NCBI GenBank assembly: GCA_963682175.1
Contig: OY821775.1
Coordinates: 35,090,053 to 35,154,052, forward strand
From: Triglochin maritima
Taxonomy: Eukaryota; Streptophyta; Magnoliopsida; Alismatales; Juncaginaceae
Length of the DNA: 64,000 nt
Direction of reading: 5' to 3'
Shown here: piece by piece, positions 41,080 through 52,118 of the stretch
How positions within the stretch are numbered: the first letter of the stretch is position 1
How the letters are laid out: every line of letters starts with the position of its first letter
Program-made: the position numbers and the translations under genes
Notes under the pieces: model-generated
The model's database searches: none
The model's input: the letters and a program-made list of their open reading frames with translations, nothing else
What the model was told of the DNA's origin: nothing

Positions 41080-43640
41080 TCATGAGGGCAAGCTCGCAAA
41101 AAGTGCTCGACTCGACCCTAAAACGCTTATAGAGAGTGAAAGGGGAGGGGACTAGAACAAAGAAGTAGGTGAGAAGTAGATGACTCAGAGGTAAAGGGAA
41201 GAATCCCTAGATTTAGTGTGTGTAAAGGTTAGGGTAGAAGCCTAATCTAGCAATCACGCCTCAAACAAGCTTAGGCTGGGTATGGGTCCTTAGACTAGAT
41301 GACACCTAACCATGACTCTCCACACTCCCGAATGCCTCACCTCCCTCGGCCGACGCTCACAAAGTCGATTGAGAAAGTCAAGACCCAGAGGTCACAAAAG
41401 TCTCAATGCGACTCAGCAAACGACGACATTCAGGCCATGACGTAGAGAGTGGGATTGTTTCTAAGTGTGTCTGAATCCTAGGTGTCAATGTCTACTTGAT
41501 TTTAGGTTAAGGCTTACTTGAGTGTCATTTGTGGGGCTAAGGGAGGGGTGATGAAATCTCCCACCTTATCTTAAAGACTATAGATTGTGCCCCTTAAAGA
41601 TGTTTTGAATCCTTAGGCTAGCCAGCAACTCACCATACAAACACTACCTCACACTTCTTCCAAATGCAATTCTAATCACTAAATGATGCGTGAATGAGTG
41701 ATAGAATGCGAACCTTACTCCCACGATCAACTACTAAAAATAATGGCAAAGAAAAGCAAGCTCTATGCCTAAGTCAACATTATATGATGCATGACCTAGG
41801 CAAGTAGAATGCCTAATCTTTGGCTTTGAGTTTTATGGTCCAAGTTGATTAAAGGGGGTGTTTGGTTTCTTACTCAGATTTTGGGGGCAAGTTATAAGTC
41901 CATGTTGGCTTGTAGGCCTTAATCCATGTTTTGATGATTTAATCAACCTAATCTTAATCACAATCCAAAGTGGAGTAGCACACATTATGCATAGCATATA
42001 TATTGCCCTGTGCTAACTTCTACAGGTGATCAAGACTCAAAGAAGAAAGGAATTCAAGTCAAGACATGTAACCAAGCTTATTGAAGAAATGTAATTGTGT
42101 ATTTCTTTTGAGTCTTAGGAACTTATGTCTACTTGAGCATACTAGAGTAAATATCTAATCCCACACACTAGGTTCCTTGTGGAAGTCACACAAAATCTCA
42201 GATCAATTGGACATCAATAGGTCACCTGAACCTTAACCTAAAACTGCATGTGCTAAATAGGTCGACCAAACTATCTCCGTTCAACTGAATGTTCAATTTA
42301 TTCAGTTAGCCAAATAGTGATTTACCCAGCTTGACTGGTCGACCTCTTTGACCTTATCGGTCGACCGTCGACACGTGTCTTTTGACCGTTAGACTTGTCA
42401 TTTTATACAACGGTCTGATTTCTCAAAAACCCCAAAATACTTTGGCCCCCGGTCGACCGTTCCCTAGATTCTGATCGACCAATCATTGATTTCTCTTGAA
42501 GCCCAAAGTGCCTGGTAGTTTCCGGTCGACCATTCCCAAAACCCTGGTCGACTGAACGTATTTTTAGTCTTGCCAAAACTACCAGAACGGTCGACCGTCC
42601 CACAGTTAGTTCGACCGTTCACTTAAGTGAACTTAAGTTATAGCCTTGTTCGGCCAACCGTCTGTTTCTGACACTGTCTGGACTTTATTTCTGGACTGGA
42701 TCCGGTCGGCTGTTAAGCCCATTTCGGTCGACCGAACTTGTCCCGAACAGTGCTCCGTGCTTTTCTCTTTTTTGCCTCTTACTCAAACGTCATCTGATTA
42801 TATCACAACGGCTATAACATCTTAGGAGCTTATCAATAGATGTTACCATGACATAATTCCACAACTCTTACACTTCAAATTGACCAATACATCTAAGATA
42901 AACTGCCAAGCTTTCAATTCCCCTAACCTATACTCTCCAAGCCTAAACATGCCCTTTAGTCATCAATTCCTTATTCACTCAAAGTGTGCTCAAGTTAGAG
43001 AGTGTGTTCCACTCAGATTGTTGTTCAAGAAGCATGGATCTCGGTGAAAGCCCAAAAAGTTCCCTCTAGGGTTGTGAGAGGAAGAAATTGAGCTCGACGA
43101 GGATTGTTCGCAAGTTTGTGGTGTAAAGGCTTAATCTCGGCCCAGAACAAAATTCGATAGTGAAGACATAGGCAAGCTCGCGGAGTTGGGTGGAGCTCGT
43201 GGAGTCGAGCGGAGCTTACAAGAGAGGAAGTAGGTGGGAAGCCAAACCACTATAAAAATCCTCGACTTGTTGTGGTTTGCATTTCTTTACTTGGTTTGTT
43301 TGTTTATTCCGCTGCATATCTTTTATTGAATCAAGTAGAGATTAAAATTGATTAGAATTAGGGCCATATATGTTCCTACAGTCCAAACATACAAAATTTG
43401 GCTCCCAGAGACTACAAACATAAAGGCCTACATGGTGTAGAAAAATGAAGGCAATGGAACATTACCAGGCCGCCAATTAGCGGTTTTCGATTGCTGATTG
43501 GTGATCTACAAAGCTCCAAATGCTCCAACTTTTCTCCAATATCTTCCTTTGTGTCCCTAGTGGCCCTCAAAAACACAAAAACTAAAACAAAAAGATCAAA
43601 TACACTAGAATCATCCAAGCTATAGTGTAGACAGAGAAAC
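41080..43640 (-). other. Gypsy leader, minus strand, split by a copia solo LTR
   Basis: 41080-41902 and 43381-43640 form the leader of the element whose 5' LTR starts at 43665. The part nearest gag is AAAAAGTGCTCGACTCGACC (41098-41117), as at 35278-35297. Landmarks include GGTGATGAAATCTCCCACCT and a decayed twin palindrome (GGCCGCCAATTAGCGG at about 43469-43484). No coding sequence is left; gag is cut off by the LTR ending at 41079. Confidence 0.75.
41903..43380 (+). repeat. Solo LTR, copia family G, TSD GTCCA
   Basis: TGTTGGCTTGTAGGCC to ATGTTCCTACA, 1478 bp, flanked by GTCCA at 41898-41902 and 43381-43385. U3 holds many GGTCGACC words (42240-42720); U5 has TTAGAGAGTGTGTTCCACTC and AAGACATAGGCAAGCTCGCG. 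The TATA position reads CTTATCAATAG (about 42828), mutated from CTTATAAATAG. It sits in the gypsy leader and is therefore younger than it. Confidence 0.93.
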
Positions 43641-43658
43641 TCCCTGGCAACGATGCCA
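43641..43658 (-). other. Primer binding site, tRNA-Asp type
   Basis: Plus strand TCCCTGGCAACGATGCCA, three differences from the tRNA-Asp 3' end, six bases from the LTR start TGATTGATTC at 43665. Confidence 0.82.
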
Positions 43659-43664
43659 AAAACT

Positions 43665-44837
43665 TGATTGATTCAATTATAATAACTGCAAGTGCACGAC
43701 GTCGGTGAAGACCCGACAAGTATGGGTCGAGTCCACAGGGAGATGTGTCAACTCTGGTTCTTTAGAAATCAAGTAGAAAATAAAGGGGAGAAGAAGTTTG
43801 ATTACACTAAACTAGGCTACACTAAGCAAGCAATTAATCAATAAGAAAGATGAAAGCACAAGAGTAATTGAAACTAAATGAAGCAAAAGGCAAAGAAAGA
43901 TGAAATTTAGTAAGAAAACCCCCTAAGGGGTGGAGTTTGTGTACACATGTGATAAGGTGGTGAAGAGTGCCTTCAATAAGGCACAAGTGTAGGTTGTGTT
44001 CTGAATCATAGGAAGTACCTAATGGTTGTGGCAAAATCTATTATTCCAATCACTAACCTAGTTGATTAAAATGAGCATAAACATGTTGGTTATTAAGAAC
44101 TTAAACCAGCATGGGAAGTACATAATGGTTATGGCAAAACTCATCAAGTTGAGTATTCTATTTTAAATAAACAAGCATACATTCACATTCATCACATATT
44201 GAAAAAGATAGCATTCATCCTATTCTTCATTACATGTATAAACATCATCTCCACCCCCAAAGGGGGATGAAATTACTCACTAGACATTAATCTAACAATT
44301 ATACTAAGGAAGAAAGACATTGTAAGTAGTTATATTAAGATTAAGAAAACAAAACTAAGCTAAACATACAAGCTTTGAAAAAGAGAACATGAAAACAAAA
44401 TAAGGAAGAAATTTTTTTATTTACATGACTCACATTAAAAGTAGCATTCTTCTCCACTTGAGATTTGCTCCAAGGCTTACTCCAAGTAGAGAGAATGCCC
44501 ACCAAAAATGAGTAGATTACAAAGGAGGAAGAGGAGTTCTATTTGTAGACATGAAAATGGCCACTAGGGCAATACCCCGATATGGGACTAATGAAACATA
44601 TCGAAAATGGACATAAAATTTATAAACCACAACCCTGCAAAACCGGGACGGATTTTGAGCAACACGGACCGCCAATTAGAGGTCTAGGACTGCCAATTGG
44701 CGGTCCCTATTTCTTTGATGTGGTCTAATTTTGGATATCTTCTTTAGTGCTTCAATTATTTACGTGAGATGCACTCAAATCAGTTTTTGGAGCCTGGGCC
44801 CGAATATAATTGCCAAAATACTCCTCATGATGGTGTG
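43665..44837 (-). repeat. 5' LTR, gypsy family A, minus strand, cut at 44837
   Basis: TGATTGATTCAATTATAATAACTGC onward (read in parts), with the TATA position GTTCTATTTGTAGACATG (44536-44553, one change) and twin palindromes GGACCGCCAATTAGAGGTC and CTGCCAATTGGCGGTCC (about 44665-44705). It stops at CCTCATGATGGTGTG, where another LTR begins. The missing U3 end does not reappear to the right. Confidence 0.82.
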
Positions 44838-45728
44838 TGTTTAAACGTTTTATTAAATACTGCAAGTGCACAACCGAGATGAAGCGGTGACAAGTATGGG
44901 TCGATCCATAGGGAGGTGAGTAGGCTCTGGTTTGTTAAAAATCAAGTGGTGAATAAAGGGAGAAAATATGTGATTATGCTAAAGCTAAACTACACTAAAC
45001 TAGTAAGTAAGAAATGCAAAAGAAAGCAATGAAAGATTGGAAATCAAGAAGGGAAACCCGTAAGAGGTGGAGTGTGTGCAGATTTGAAGTGAAATTAGTG
45101 ATGAATGATGCATGTAAGCATGTATGTGTGTGTGTCGTGTGTGCGTTGTCATGCATAGGAAGTGTCTAAAGATGTGGCAAAACCTATCAATCCATTCACA
45201 CAATGTATCGGCAATTACTACTTGATTATCATAAGATTAGGCTCAGCATGAGAAGTTTCTAAAGATATGCCAAGACACATAAAAACCATGAACTCACGTG
45301 ACGAATAAAGCTAAGTATGGGAGGTGTCTAAATCTTGTGGCAAAACCCATCAAAACAAAGTTTCTTCAATCAATCAAGCAAGCAACCACAAATAGAAACA
45401 CTTAACTAACATGTAGCATATTTAACAGGAAATTTCAGTCAACAAACATGAGGAAGCTAAGCATGAGAAATGTTTAAATCTTATGGCAAAACCCATCAAA
45501 ATCCACCAACATGTAGATGATTAAAATACCTCAAATGAACATACAAACATGCAAGTCTACACAATCAAAAATTCATCAAACATCCAAACTTCACGACATA
45601 TATCTACATCATCTCCACCCCAAAGGGAAATGGAACTGCTCACTAATCATTAACAAAAGAAAACAAAACGAAATTAAACTAAGCATGCAAGAATTGAAAG
45701 AATTTAAAGAGACAATAGGAAACTAACT
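44838..45728 (-). repeat. Gypsy family B LTR, minus strand, truncated
   Basis: Starts TGTTTAAACGTTTTATTA inside the previous LTR, preceded by GTGTG. It covers U5 and R (GCAAGTGCACAACCGAGATGAAGCGG; CATCTCCACCCCAAAGGG near 45609, read in parts) and stops at about 45728 before TATA and U3. The other half and the second flanking 5-mer are absent, so a deletion joined it to the gag that follows. Confidence 0.78.
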
Positions 45729-45737
45729 ATTGAAACC

Positions 45738-47231
45738 TCAATATGTGAGCATGCTTCCTACCTTTACTGCCAATAAGGAGGATCTGTATATCTTTATACG
45801 TGAATTCGAGGAGGTATGCAACAGCTTGACGAGGATTTCATCCAATTGAGGATGATTTCTTTTGCGTTGACGGATAACACGAAGAAATGGATGTACAACC
45901 TCTCGGCAAACTCGACTCGGTCTTGGGATGACTTTGGGACCGTCTTTATGAAGAGATTCTTCCCCCAAAGGAAGACTCAACAAATGTCGCACTAGATACA
46001 TCAAATGTATTAGACTGTGATCGAATCATTTCATGCTTTCTTTGAGAGGTTCAAGGACCTTCTGTTGCAGTGCCCCCATCATGGAATTGAGTTGTGGTAG
46101 TTGTGCCAAATTATTTATGAGGGCCTCAACTACAACACCCGTACATTGTTGTAGTCGATGTGTCAGGGTGATTTCCAAATGAAACTCATTGATGAGGCAT
46201 GAGATAATTTTTAATTAATGGTTGAACGTACCCTTGAGTGGGACACCATGAGAGAGCCACTAGCTGCCATATCTTATGGTCGTGCTGGATCATACACAAT
46301 TGAGTCAACTATCGCTACTAAGGCAAAAATGGCTGCTCTCATGGGTAGGATTGAGAGTTTAGAGTTGGATCGAGCTTCGTTAGCTCAGCTCGCTATGTCC
46401 GCGAGTAGTAGGAGTGGACTTACGGGACATAGTAACTTGTAATGTGCTTACGCTTCAAGAGATACTGAGTATGCAAATACGATGTATCAAGAATGGCCCC
46501 GTAACGACCCGTACAATCACTCCTACAACCTGGGATGGCGAAACCACCCTAACTTCTAATGGGGGTCTACTGGGGTAACGGTCAGAGCTCGCACGCTCAA
46601 CCTCAACCCCCACCTATCACCCTCCACGCCCAACGGTGACCTACGAAGCCCCACATCAAAGGTCACAGTCCTATACTGAGCAACCTCCTCAGGCCTCATC
46701 ATCAAGTTATTTTTAACAAAACTCCACTACACGAACGGGATGACCCAAAGGACCCTTCTATTGATCAAACCCTTCAAGCGTTCATGCAAAGTTCATTCAA
46801 AACTTTAGAAGTGCAAGTTAGCCAGTTAGCTCATGACCTCCATGAATGTGAGAAGGGTTGATTCCCAAGTCAACCCGCGATGAATCCCCAGGATACCCAC
46901 TCTCAAGGAAGACCCCTAGTGCCTCGAGCTACCTCTGAACTGACCCATCATGTTCATGTGATTCATACATTCAGCTCTGGTAAGGACGTGGACAACCAAA
47001 TAGGGTTGTCTTCCTTGCAATCACCATCTCTTAGTGTCACCAGACATGCGAAGATACCAACATCTATGAGGGAGTCGGATCCTGAGGTTCCGTCAACGAA
47101 TACTTCCAGGAAGGAGCTTAATATTGAGATTCCTTCTACTTTTATTTCGACAATGGGGGCGAACCTAAGGTTCCCTAGTCTCATCATGTGTCGAAGAAAT
47201 CAGAGTTTGAGGTTCTGTCACAAGACACTTA
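45738..47231 (+). pseudogene. Gypsy gag (Retrotrans_gag type, Athila-like)
   Basis: Structural protein of the particle. Frames broken by stops give FPTFTANKEDLYIFIREFEE-like (about 45755-45815), RMISFALTDNTKKWMYNLSA and RSWDDFGTVFMKRFFPQRKT (45848-45975), SFHAFFERFKDLLLQCPHHG (about 46028-46085), IYEGLNYNTRTLL, then the 74-codon open part 46218-46442 (IATKAKMAALMGRIESLEL). NDPYNHSYNLGWRNHPNF at about 46503-46556 is the Athila 'NPYSNTYNPGWRNHPNFSW' signature. KTLEVQVSQLAHDL-like lies near 46800. 46880-47231 continues toward protease. The CCHC knuckle expected before the WRNHPNF motif is not seen. The frame is cut at 47231 by a solo LTR with ACTTA on both sides. Confidence 0.85.
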
Positions 47232-47749
47232 TGTAGGATTTCATGCCCCTATGTTAGTACTGAGGCCCAAGCGCAAAGACCAGAGGCCTAGGTACCATCC
47301 CTGTGTATATATATTAAAATAATTATACATGCATACAAGATCGATTCCCATATTTTCGACGAATTCATGCACATTATTTTTATATTTATTCTAATATCAT
47401 GTAATCTAAATATATATTAAAATAAATAGAAGAGGATCATACCCAAAGGTTCTCTAAAACCTTTATGAAGATCCGGAGTTGCGTTGCACGTTGAATCATA
47501 CGCCGATTTGCCTCCAAGTGTTAACCAAACTCTACACAAGATTAGAGAGAAAGGAGTTAGCCAATCAATCTCTAAATCAAAGTTAGAATCTAGCTAATAA
47601 CCCCTCTAAAGCTCTTGAGAATTTAATCTCCAAAAACTTGAATAATTAATTTTCGGATGGATTAATGGGATGGTTAAGGAGAGAGAGAATTTTTGCATTA
47701 GTATTAACAAGGAAGGGAGGATGGACCTATTTATACGATTTCCTCTAAT

Positions 47750-47905
47750 CCACATCATGTGCAAACCACTTACACATGCTCCCTTATTAATCTTTCCACT
47801 AAACCACATCGTGTGCAAACCACTTACACATGACCTCTTGTTTACATCTCCACTAAACCACATCATGTGCAAACCACTTTGCACATGATCTCTTGTTATT
47901 TTGCC
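47750..47905. repeat. 54-bp tandem triplication inside copia C solo LTR
   Basis: CCACATCATGTGCAAACCAC starts at 47750, 47804 and 47858, unit exactly 54 bp. The related LTR at 52119-54332 has one diverged copy (about 52592), so the expansion is specific to this copy. It lies just upstream of the TATA position on the minus strand. Confidence 0.9.
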
Positions 47906-48186
47906 ACATCATCATCTCATAACTACGTTAGACCAAGGTGGATTAAATCCAACAATTAATCAGTAAAAATTCTCTTATTAATATATGCAAAAACGTGGTC
48001 AAACGGTTGGACCATTTTGCACTGTTTTTGACTCCACCAAATTTTGGATTAATATCCAACAAAATTTGGAATTTGGGGTTTTAGCAAATTCATATGTTAT
48101 AATGTTGTAGATCACATTATATCATATAATATATTATCATATATAATGTCAAAACATTATACCCCATAATATATATACATCTCATA

Positions 48187-49140
48187 TGAGTGGGGAGCAC
48201 GGTTACAATATGATCTTGGTATGCCAAACGATATGCTAGTATCTCATTTTATCAGGAATGGAAGTTGGAATCTCCCTAGCCCGCGTTCTTTGAAAATGAT
48301 GGAGTTGTGGCGTCACATATTGGGGATGCGTATTCATGGTGGGCAGGATAAGCCAACTAGGCTGGACGAAAGGAAGGATATCTTTACTATAAAGGAGGCC
48401 TGGTTTTGGGTGGTGACTCGGGGTACATCTGTGGGATGGAGCAAGCATATTTTGTTCAAGCACCACGTCCCCAAACATGGCATTACAGCTTGGCGTGCGT
48501 TGAGGGGAAGACTCATGACGAAGAAATTGATGGCTGCAAGGGGTGCCCATCATGGGCTGGATTGTGCGTTATGTGATGCAACTGAGGAGGACATGGCCCA
48601 CCTGTTTTGGGCATGCCCTTTTACAAGGGAAGTGTGGACACGTGTGCTGCAAATTCTTGGGCTGAGCACGGGCATCAAGAATACACTTTGGGAGGAGGCA
48701 AGACGCATGCAACATATCACGAGGGGCCGAGTAATGGTGACAACTATGAAACTAGCATTTAGTGCTGCCGTATATGAGTGTTGGCAAGAAAGGAATAGAC
48801 GAATATTTGACCACGAGCAAAGGCGAGCGACTGACATTGTGGGATTGGTCAAAGACACGGTTTGGATTGTGGGGTCGAAGTTCAAGGATTTAGTAGATGA
48901 CTCGGCTGCAGCAAACGTATTTGAAGAAACCTGGAAATTATAGCAATACACGTTAATACTACATACTTAATACTCAATACTTGTATCTAGAACACTTTAG
49001 CATGGTGACCTTAGAGTCATGGTGTGGCTGGGCACGTGCGTTAGCGTGTCCCGCGTTCTTTCTAGACTATTTTTTGTAGGTTTTAATTCTTTTCATTATG
49101 AAAATTTGAGGCTATGCCTCCCTTTTGCTTTGCAAAAAAA
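48187..49140 (+). mobile_element. 5'-truncated L1 LINE, with TSD and A tail
   Basis: 954 bp, flanked by ATATATACATCTCATA at 48171-48186 and 49141-49156, ending in GCAAAAAAA. Typical 5' truncation: only the last part of ORF2 and the 3' UTR (ending GAGGCTATGCCTCCCTTTTG) are present. It differs in sequence from the LINE at 19-24.8 kb. It sits in the solo copia LTR, so it is the youngest event in this stack. Confidence 0.93.
48221..48943 (+). CDS. LINE ORF2 C-terminal fragment with zf-RVT domain, 240 codons open
   Basis: Uninterrupted C-terminal end of an L1 ORF2. VSHFIRNGSWNLPSPRSLKM and FTIKEAWFWV form the linker; WSKHILFKHHVPKHGITAWR, ALRGRLMTKKLMAARG and CALCDATEEDMAHLFWACPF build the zf-RVT zinc-binding region (C-x2-C, later H and C); AAVYECWQERNRRIFDHEQR and VGLVKDTVWIVGSKFKDL finish it. 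The natural stop is at 48941-48943. Endonuclease and RT are lost by 5' truncation, so no activity is expected. The open frame reflects youth, not function. The first Met is internal to the parent protein. Confidence 0.88.
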   Translation: MPNDMLVSHFIRNGSWNLPSPRSLKMMELWRHILGMRIHGGQDKPTRLDERKDIFTIKEAWFWVVTRGTSVGWSKHILFKHHVPKHGITAWRALRGRLMTKKLMAARGAHHGLDCALCDATEEDMAHLFWACPFTREVWTRVLQILGLSTGIKNTLWEEARRMQHITRGRVMVTTMKLAFSAAVYECWQERNRRIFDHEQRRATDIVGLVKDTVWIVGSKFKDLVDDSAAANVFEETWKL

Positions 49141-50172
49141 ATATATACATCTCATACGAATTTATTTATTAATCTAACAAATTTGTTTTTACGACATATT
49201 GATTTTATTATTTTACCACATGTATATTATTTCATAACTCTTGAAACTTAATACATCATATAAAATATAAAATATAAAATAATATTTCTTGTTTCCCAGT
49301 TTTGTGATGTGACCTATAGGAGGTTCGAAGTTTTGTTGGCAATGATATAAAACATTTTATATCATAAACTATAAGCGGTATCTAGCTACAAATTATAGTT
49401 ACCCAAATAACAAAGATGTCTTGCTCACTCGAACTAAACACGATCTACATAGTGATATGTAAAATATCACTTGTGTCTATCCCTTGCCTCATGATATTAA
49501 GAATATTATACAAAGTAGAAATACGTCACCTTTGTATTATATATTCGTTTCTTGATCTCTTAAGCTATTACAAATATGTAACTTACACAAGTCTCATTGT
49601 GCACATTCTAATTTTGCATTATCAAGGGGCCCACTAATATCATTACTCAAGTAAATATGGACAATGATAATCCTTTGACGAACTATTTTTTCCAGCATAA
49701 GTCATACTTAACCAACTATTGCCTTTATGGCTATACTCAATGACAACTTTTGACAATAATCAAATTAAACAATTCCTATATGAAAAGACATAAGTCTCAT
49801 ATCATAGGATTCAAGACACAGTGAAAACAGAATGACACATTACACAAATCTATAATGTTTCATTTGCTAGGTCTATTCAATATATATAAGTAACCATTTT
49901 CCCTTCTATATACTCGTGTCGTTAAATATTTGTAGAGATACAATACTCTTTAACCAACACCACAATCTTATCTCGATAATTAATGTTCCACGTCAATTAC
50001 GATGATTGTGAATAACTTGATTTTTGTAAACCATTATCTTTTAGAGCTCTACAGTTAAGGACCAAGAGCCTCTTCCTTAACACTTCTAAAAGACGAATAC
50101 ATTAATGAAGGAACAAAATGTTTGCGCATCCAATTCATAATAATTGACATATAAAAGAACACATTCCCTTCA

Positions 50173-50862
50173 ACTTATGCCCGGAAGGTGCCTTTTCCTT
50201 AGTGTCTGAAAAAGAAAACTTCGGAGCAGCATGACAAGATGCTTGAGATCTGTCGGCAAGTTAAGGTGAACATTCCATTGTTGGAGGTCATTAACAGATG
50301 TCACCTTATGCCACGGTTCTCAAGGAGTTATGCACCAAAAAAAGAAAAACCTAGGTTCCCAAGAAAGCTTTTCTTGCGGCAAATGGGTGTTCATTTTTGG
50401 CACAACCCATGCAAGTCAAATACAAGGATTGGTGACGTGTCAATACATCGAGCTTTATTGGACCTAGGTGTATCTGTTAATCTGCTACCGTATTCGGTCT
50501 ACGTCCACCTCGGTCTTGGAGACCTCAAACAAACAAAAAACGCTCTTCAACTGGCTCATAGGTCAATGTAGAACCCGAGGGGCGTGGTGGAAGATGTTCT
50601 TATCAAAGTGGTTAGTTCATTTATCCAGTTGATTTATTTGTTTTGGATATTGAACCGTGCCAAACCCACTTGGACAAATTCTTGTTCTTTAGGGCAACCA
50701 TTTCTAGTGACTTCCAATGCCTTGATCAATCGTCGTAATGGTCTGATGTGCTTGACATTTGATACTCAATGTGATGATTTCCACATCTTCACCATCGAGA
50801 AGAAGCCAGGTGCCTTCGATGACCCTGTTGAGGTCAATCTTATTCCAGGGCATGGATGAGAA
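50173..50862 (+). pseudogene. Gypsy aspartic protease region (Athila type)
   Basis: Processes the Gag-Pol polyprotein. 50239-50571 reads MLEICRQVKVNIPLLEVINR (the linker before the Athila protease), FPRKLFLRQMGVHFWHNPCK, then IHRALLDLGVSVNLLPYSVY, where DLG-V-S stands for the usual catalytic DLGAS, followed by LGLGDLKQTKNALQLAHRSM. A stop at 50569 separates the next frame, 50584-50862: VEDVLIKVVSSFIQLIYLFW, LGQPFLVTSNALINRRNGLM (the ILGRPFLAT flap-like end motif) and CLTFDTQC. Only a few changes separate it from an open frame. The expected RT does not follow. Confidence 0.85.
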
Positions 50863-50896
50863 CTAAGTTGAAGGCACCTTTAAGTATTTCAGTGAG

Positions 50897-51598
50897 TTGT
50901 TCGATAGAGATCTTGATGGTTGTAAAGATGTTTCAACTGGGCTGGCAAAAGATAGTACCTTATTATGTGATCATGTAGCCTTTGAGCCACATCATTTCGA
51001 TCATGTGGCTCTTGAGCCACTAGATACCATTTTTGTGGCCTCTGGGCAACCTGCTTTTCACTCTGTATTTGTTGAGGACCCCATGTGGGGAAAGAATCAA
51101 CCACCTGATACCCTACATTTCAAACAACCAGACAGAGATTCACCTCTCATTCATGCTTCCTATCTTTCTCATTCGCACGAGGCATCAAACGACCACAACG
51201 CTTATAAGGGTGTGATGTGGTCTAGCAATTCTATTTCTGGACTTCGTCATCTGGGTAATAGGTCCAGGGTGTCACCTTGTGTGGATGAAATGATCCCAGT
51301 GCCCCCAAATGTCGGTTGGAGGGTATATATTGATGACCCTCAACTTTGTCGTGGAATGAAAACATATTTGTTTCCATTTCCTTTCATAGACCCCGGTTTT
51401 GAGAGTCATGAACCACCATCCTTTGTTCGTAAACCTCTCAACAATCCTCTTATTCCTTATGTTACGAGCCCATGCAGTTGCATTTTTGGCTCTAGAGATG
51501 GCGGGTTCCCATTTGATGTTCATTGCCAAATGAAGATGGGGAGCCCATTTTTGTACATAATCTATTTCAACGAAGAAGAAAAAAGACTCCAAGAGTGA
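50897..51598 (+). CDS. Uncharacterised ORF after gypsy protease, 233 codons
   Basis: Longest open frame of this gypsy group apart from relics with known domains. It starts MFDRDLDGCKDVSTGLAKDS directly after protease, in the place of RT. The composition is rich in His, Pro, Asp and Ser, with repeated 'VA.EP' units (DHVAFEPHHFDHVALEPLDT). The middle has FVEDPMWGKNQPPDTLHFKQ and SRVSPCVDEMIPVPPNVGWR; the end is FDVHCQMKMGSPFLYIIYFN. I see no transmembrane helix, zinc finger or enzyme motif. Residues about 25-90 resemble the end of the gag ORF at about 58950-59118 (LVGLEPHDRNVVS, LHSTLNFIRPGESLPLT), so the module occurs in at least two copies. It could be a decayed pol linker kept open by chance; I do not assign a function. 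Confidence 0.5.
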   Translation: MFDRDLDGCKDVSTGLAKDSTLLCDHVAFEPHHFDHVALEPLDTIFVASGQPAFHSVFVEDPMWGKNQPPDTLHFKQPDRDSPLIHASYLSHSHEASNDHNAYKGVMWSSNSISGLRHLGNRSRVSPCVDEMIPVPPNVGWRVYIDDPQLCRGMKTYLFPFPFIDPGFESHEPPSFVRKPLNNPLIPYVTSPCSCIFGSRDGGFPFDVHCQMKMGSPFLYIIYFNEEEKRLQE

Positions 51599-52118
51599 GC
51601 ATAACTTATTGTGGGCTCCAACCCTTGTGTATTTGGGCCCCATTTGTTTCACGTATTTGTGTCCCATCTTAAGTATTTCACGGGTTTTGGGGAAATTCGG
51701 GTTTGTGTCCTTCAACATGACTATGAAACTTTCCTTGTGCTTCGAAGTTTGGTGAGATCTTATACTTTTTCATGAAAAATTCATGTAGTATCATGTTTGC
51801 ATACATTGAGGACAATGCATGAAGCAAGTGTGGGGTGTTTTACGTGTGGACATCGATGAGTCTTTCTCCTTTTGTTTTGTTTTCTTTTGTTTGCATTGTT
51901 AGGGTCATATTAGTGTGTTGCATTTAATATTGATATATCTACTCGCCATGATCCTTGGGTAACTTGTCTTTTGCTTGCCTAGTGCTTTAATTTTTCCATT
52001 TCTTTCAAAATATTCAGGTGTTTGTAAAAGAAATGTTTTTGTGGGTTTTGCGTGTGTTTAGCATGTACAAAACCGTTGAGAGGCAAAGTAAAAAGGAATC
52101 TCCCAGAATTAATTATGA
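51599..52118 (+). other. Gypsy 3' UTR, first part, with PPT-like tract
   Basis: Noncoding. CATTGAGGACAATGCATGAA then GCAAGTGTGGGGTG (51801-51838) resembles a PPT but is far from any LTR. GGTCATATTAGTGTG, CTTGCCTAGTGCTTTAA and GAGAGGCAAAGTAAAAAGGA are shared with 17590-17790 and, inverted, 63540-63740. Confidence 0.75.

Larger units (their letters stand above)
47232..50172 (-). repeat. Solo LTR, copia family C, TSD ACTTA, holding a LINE fragment
   Basis: TGTAGGATTTCATGCC to ACATTCCCTTCA on the plus strand (minus-strand LTR), flanked by ACTTA at 47227-47231 and 50173-50177. Without the 970-bp LINE insert it is about 1.97 kb, close to the 2122-bp LTR at 27873. It interrupts the gypsy gag-protease reading frame; joining the sides at one ACTTA restores the frame direction (QDTYA.KVPFP-like). 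Confidence 0.92.

Noticed and set aside
47606..47884. Repeat protein (SGLHMMWFSG units)
   Set aside because: The repeats come from the 54-bp triplication in LTR U3, read antisense; 54 is a multiple of three by chance.
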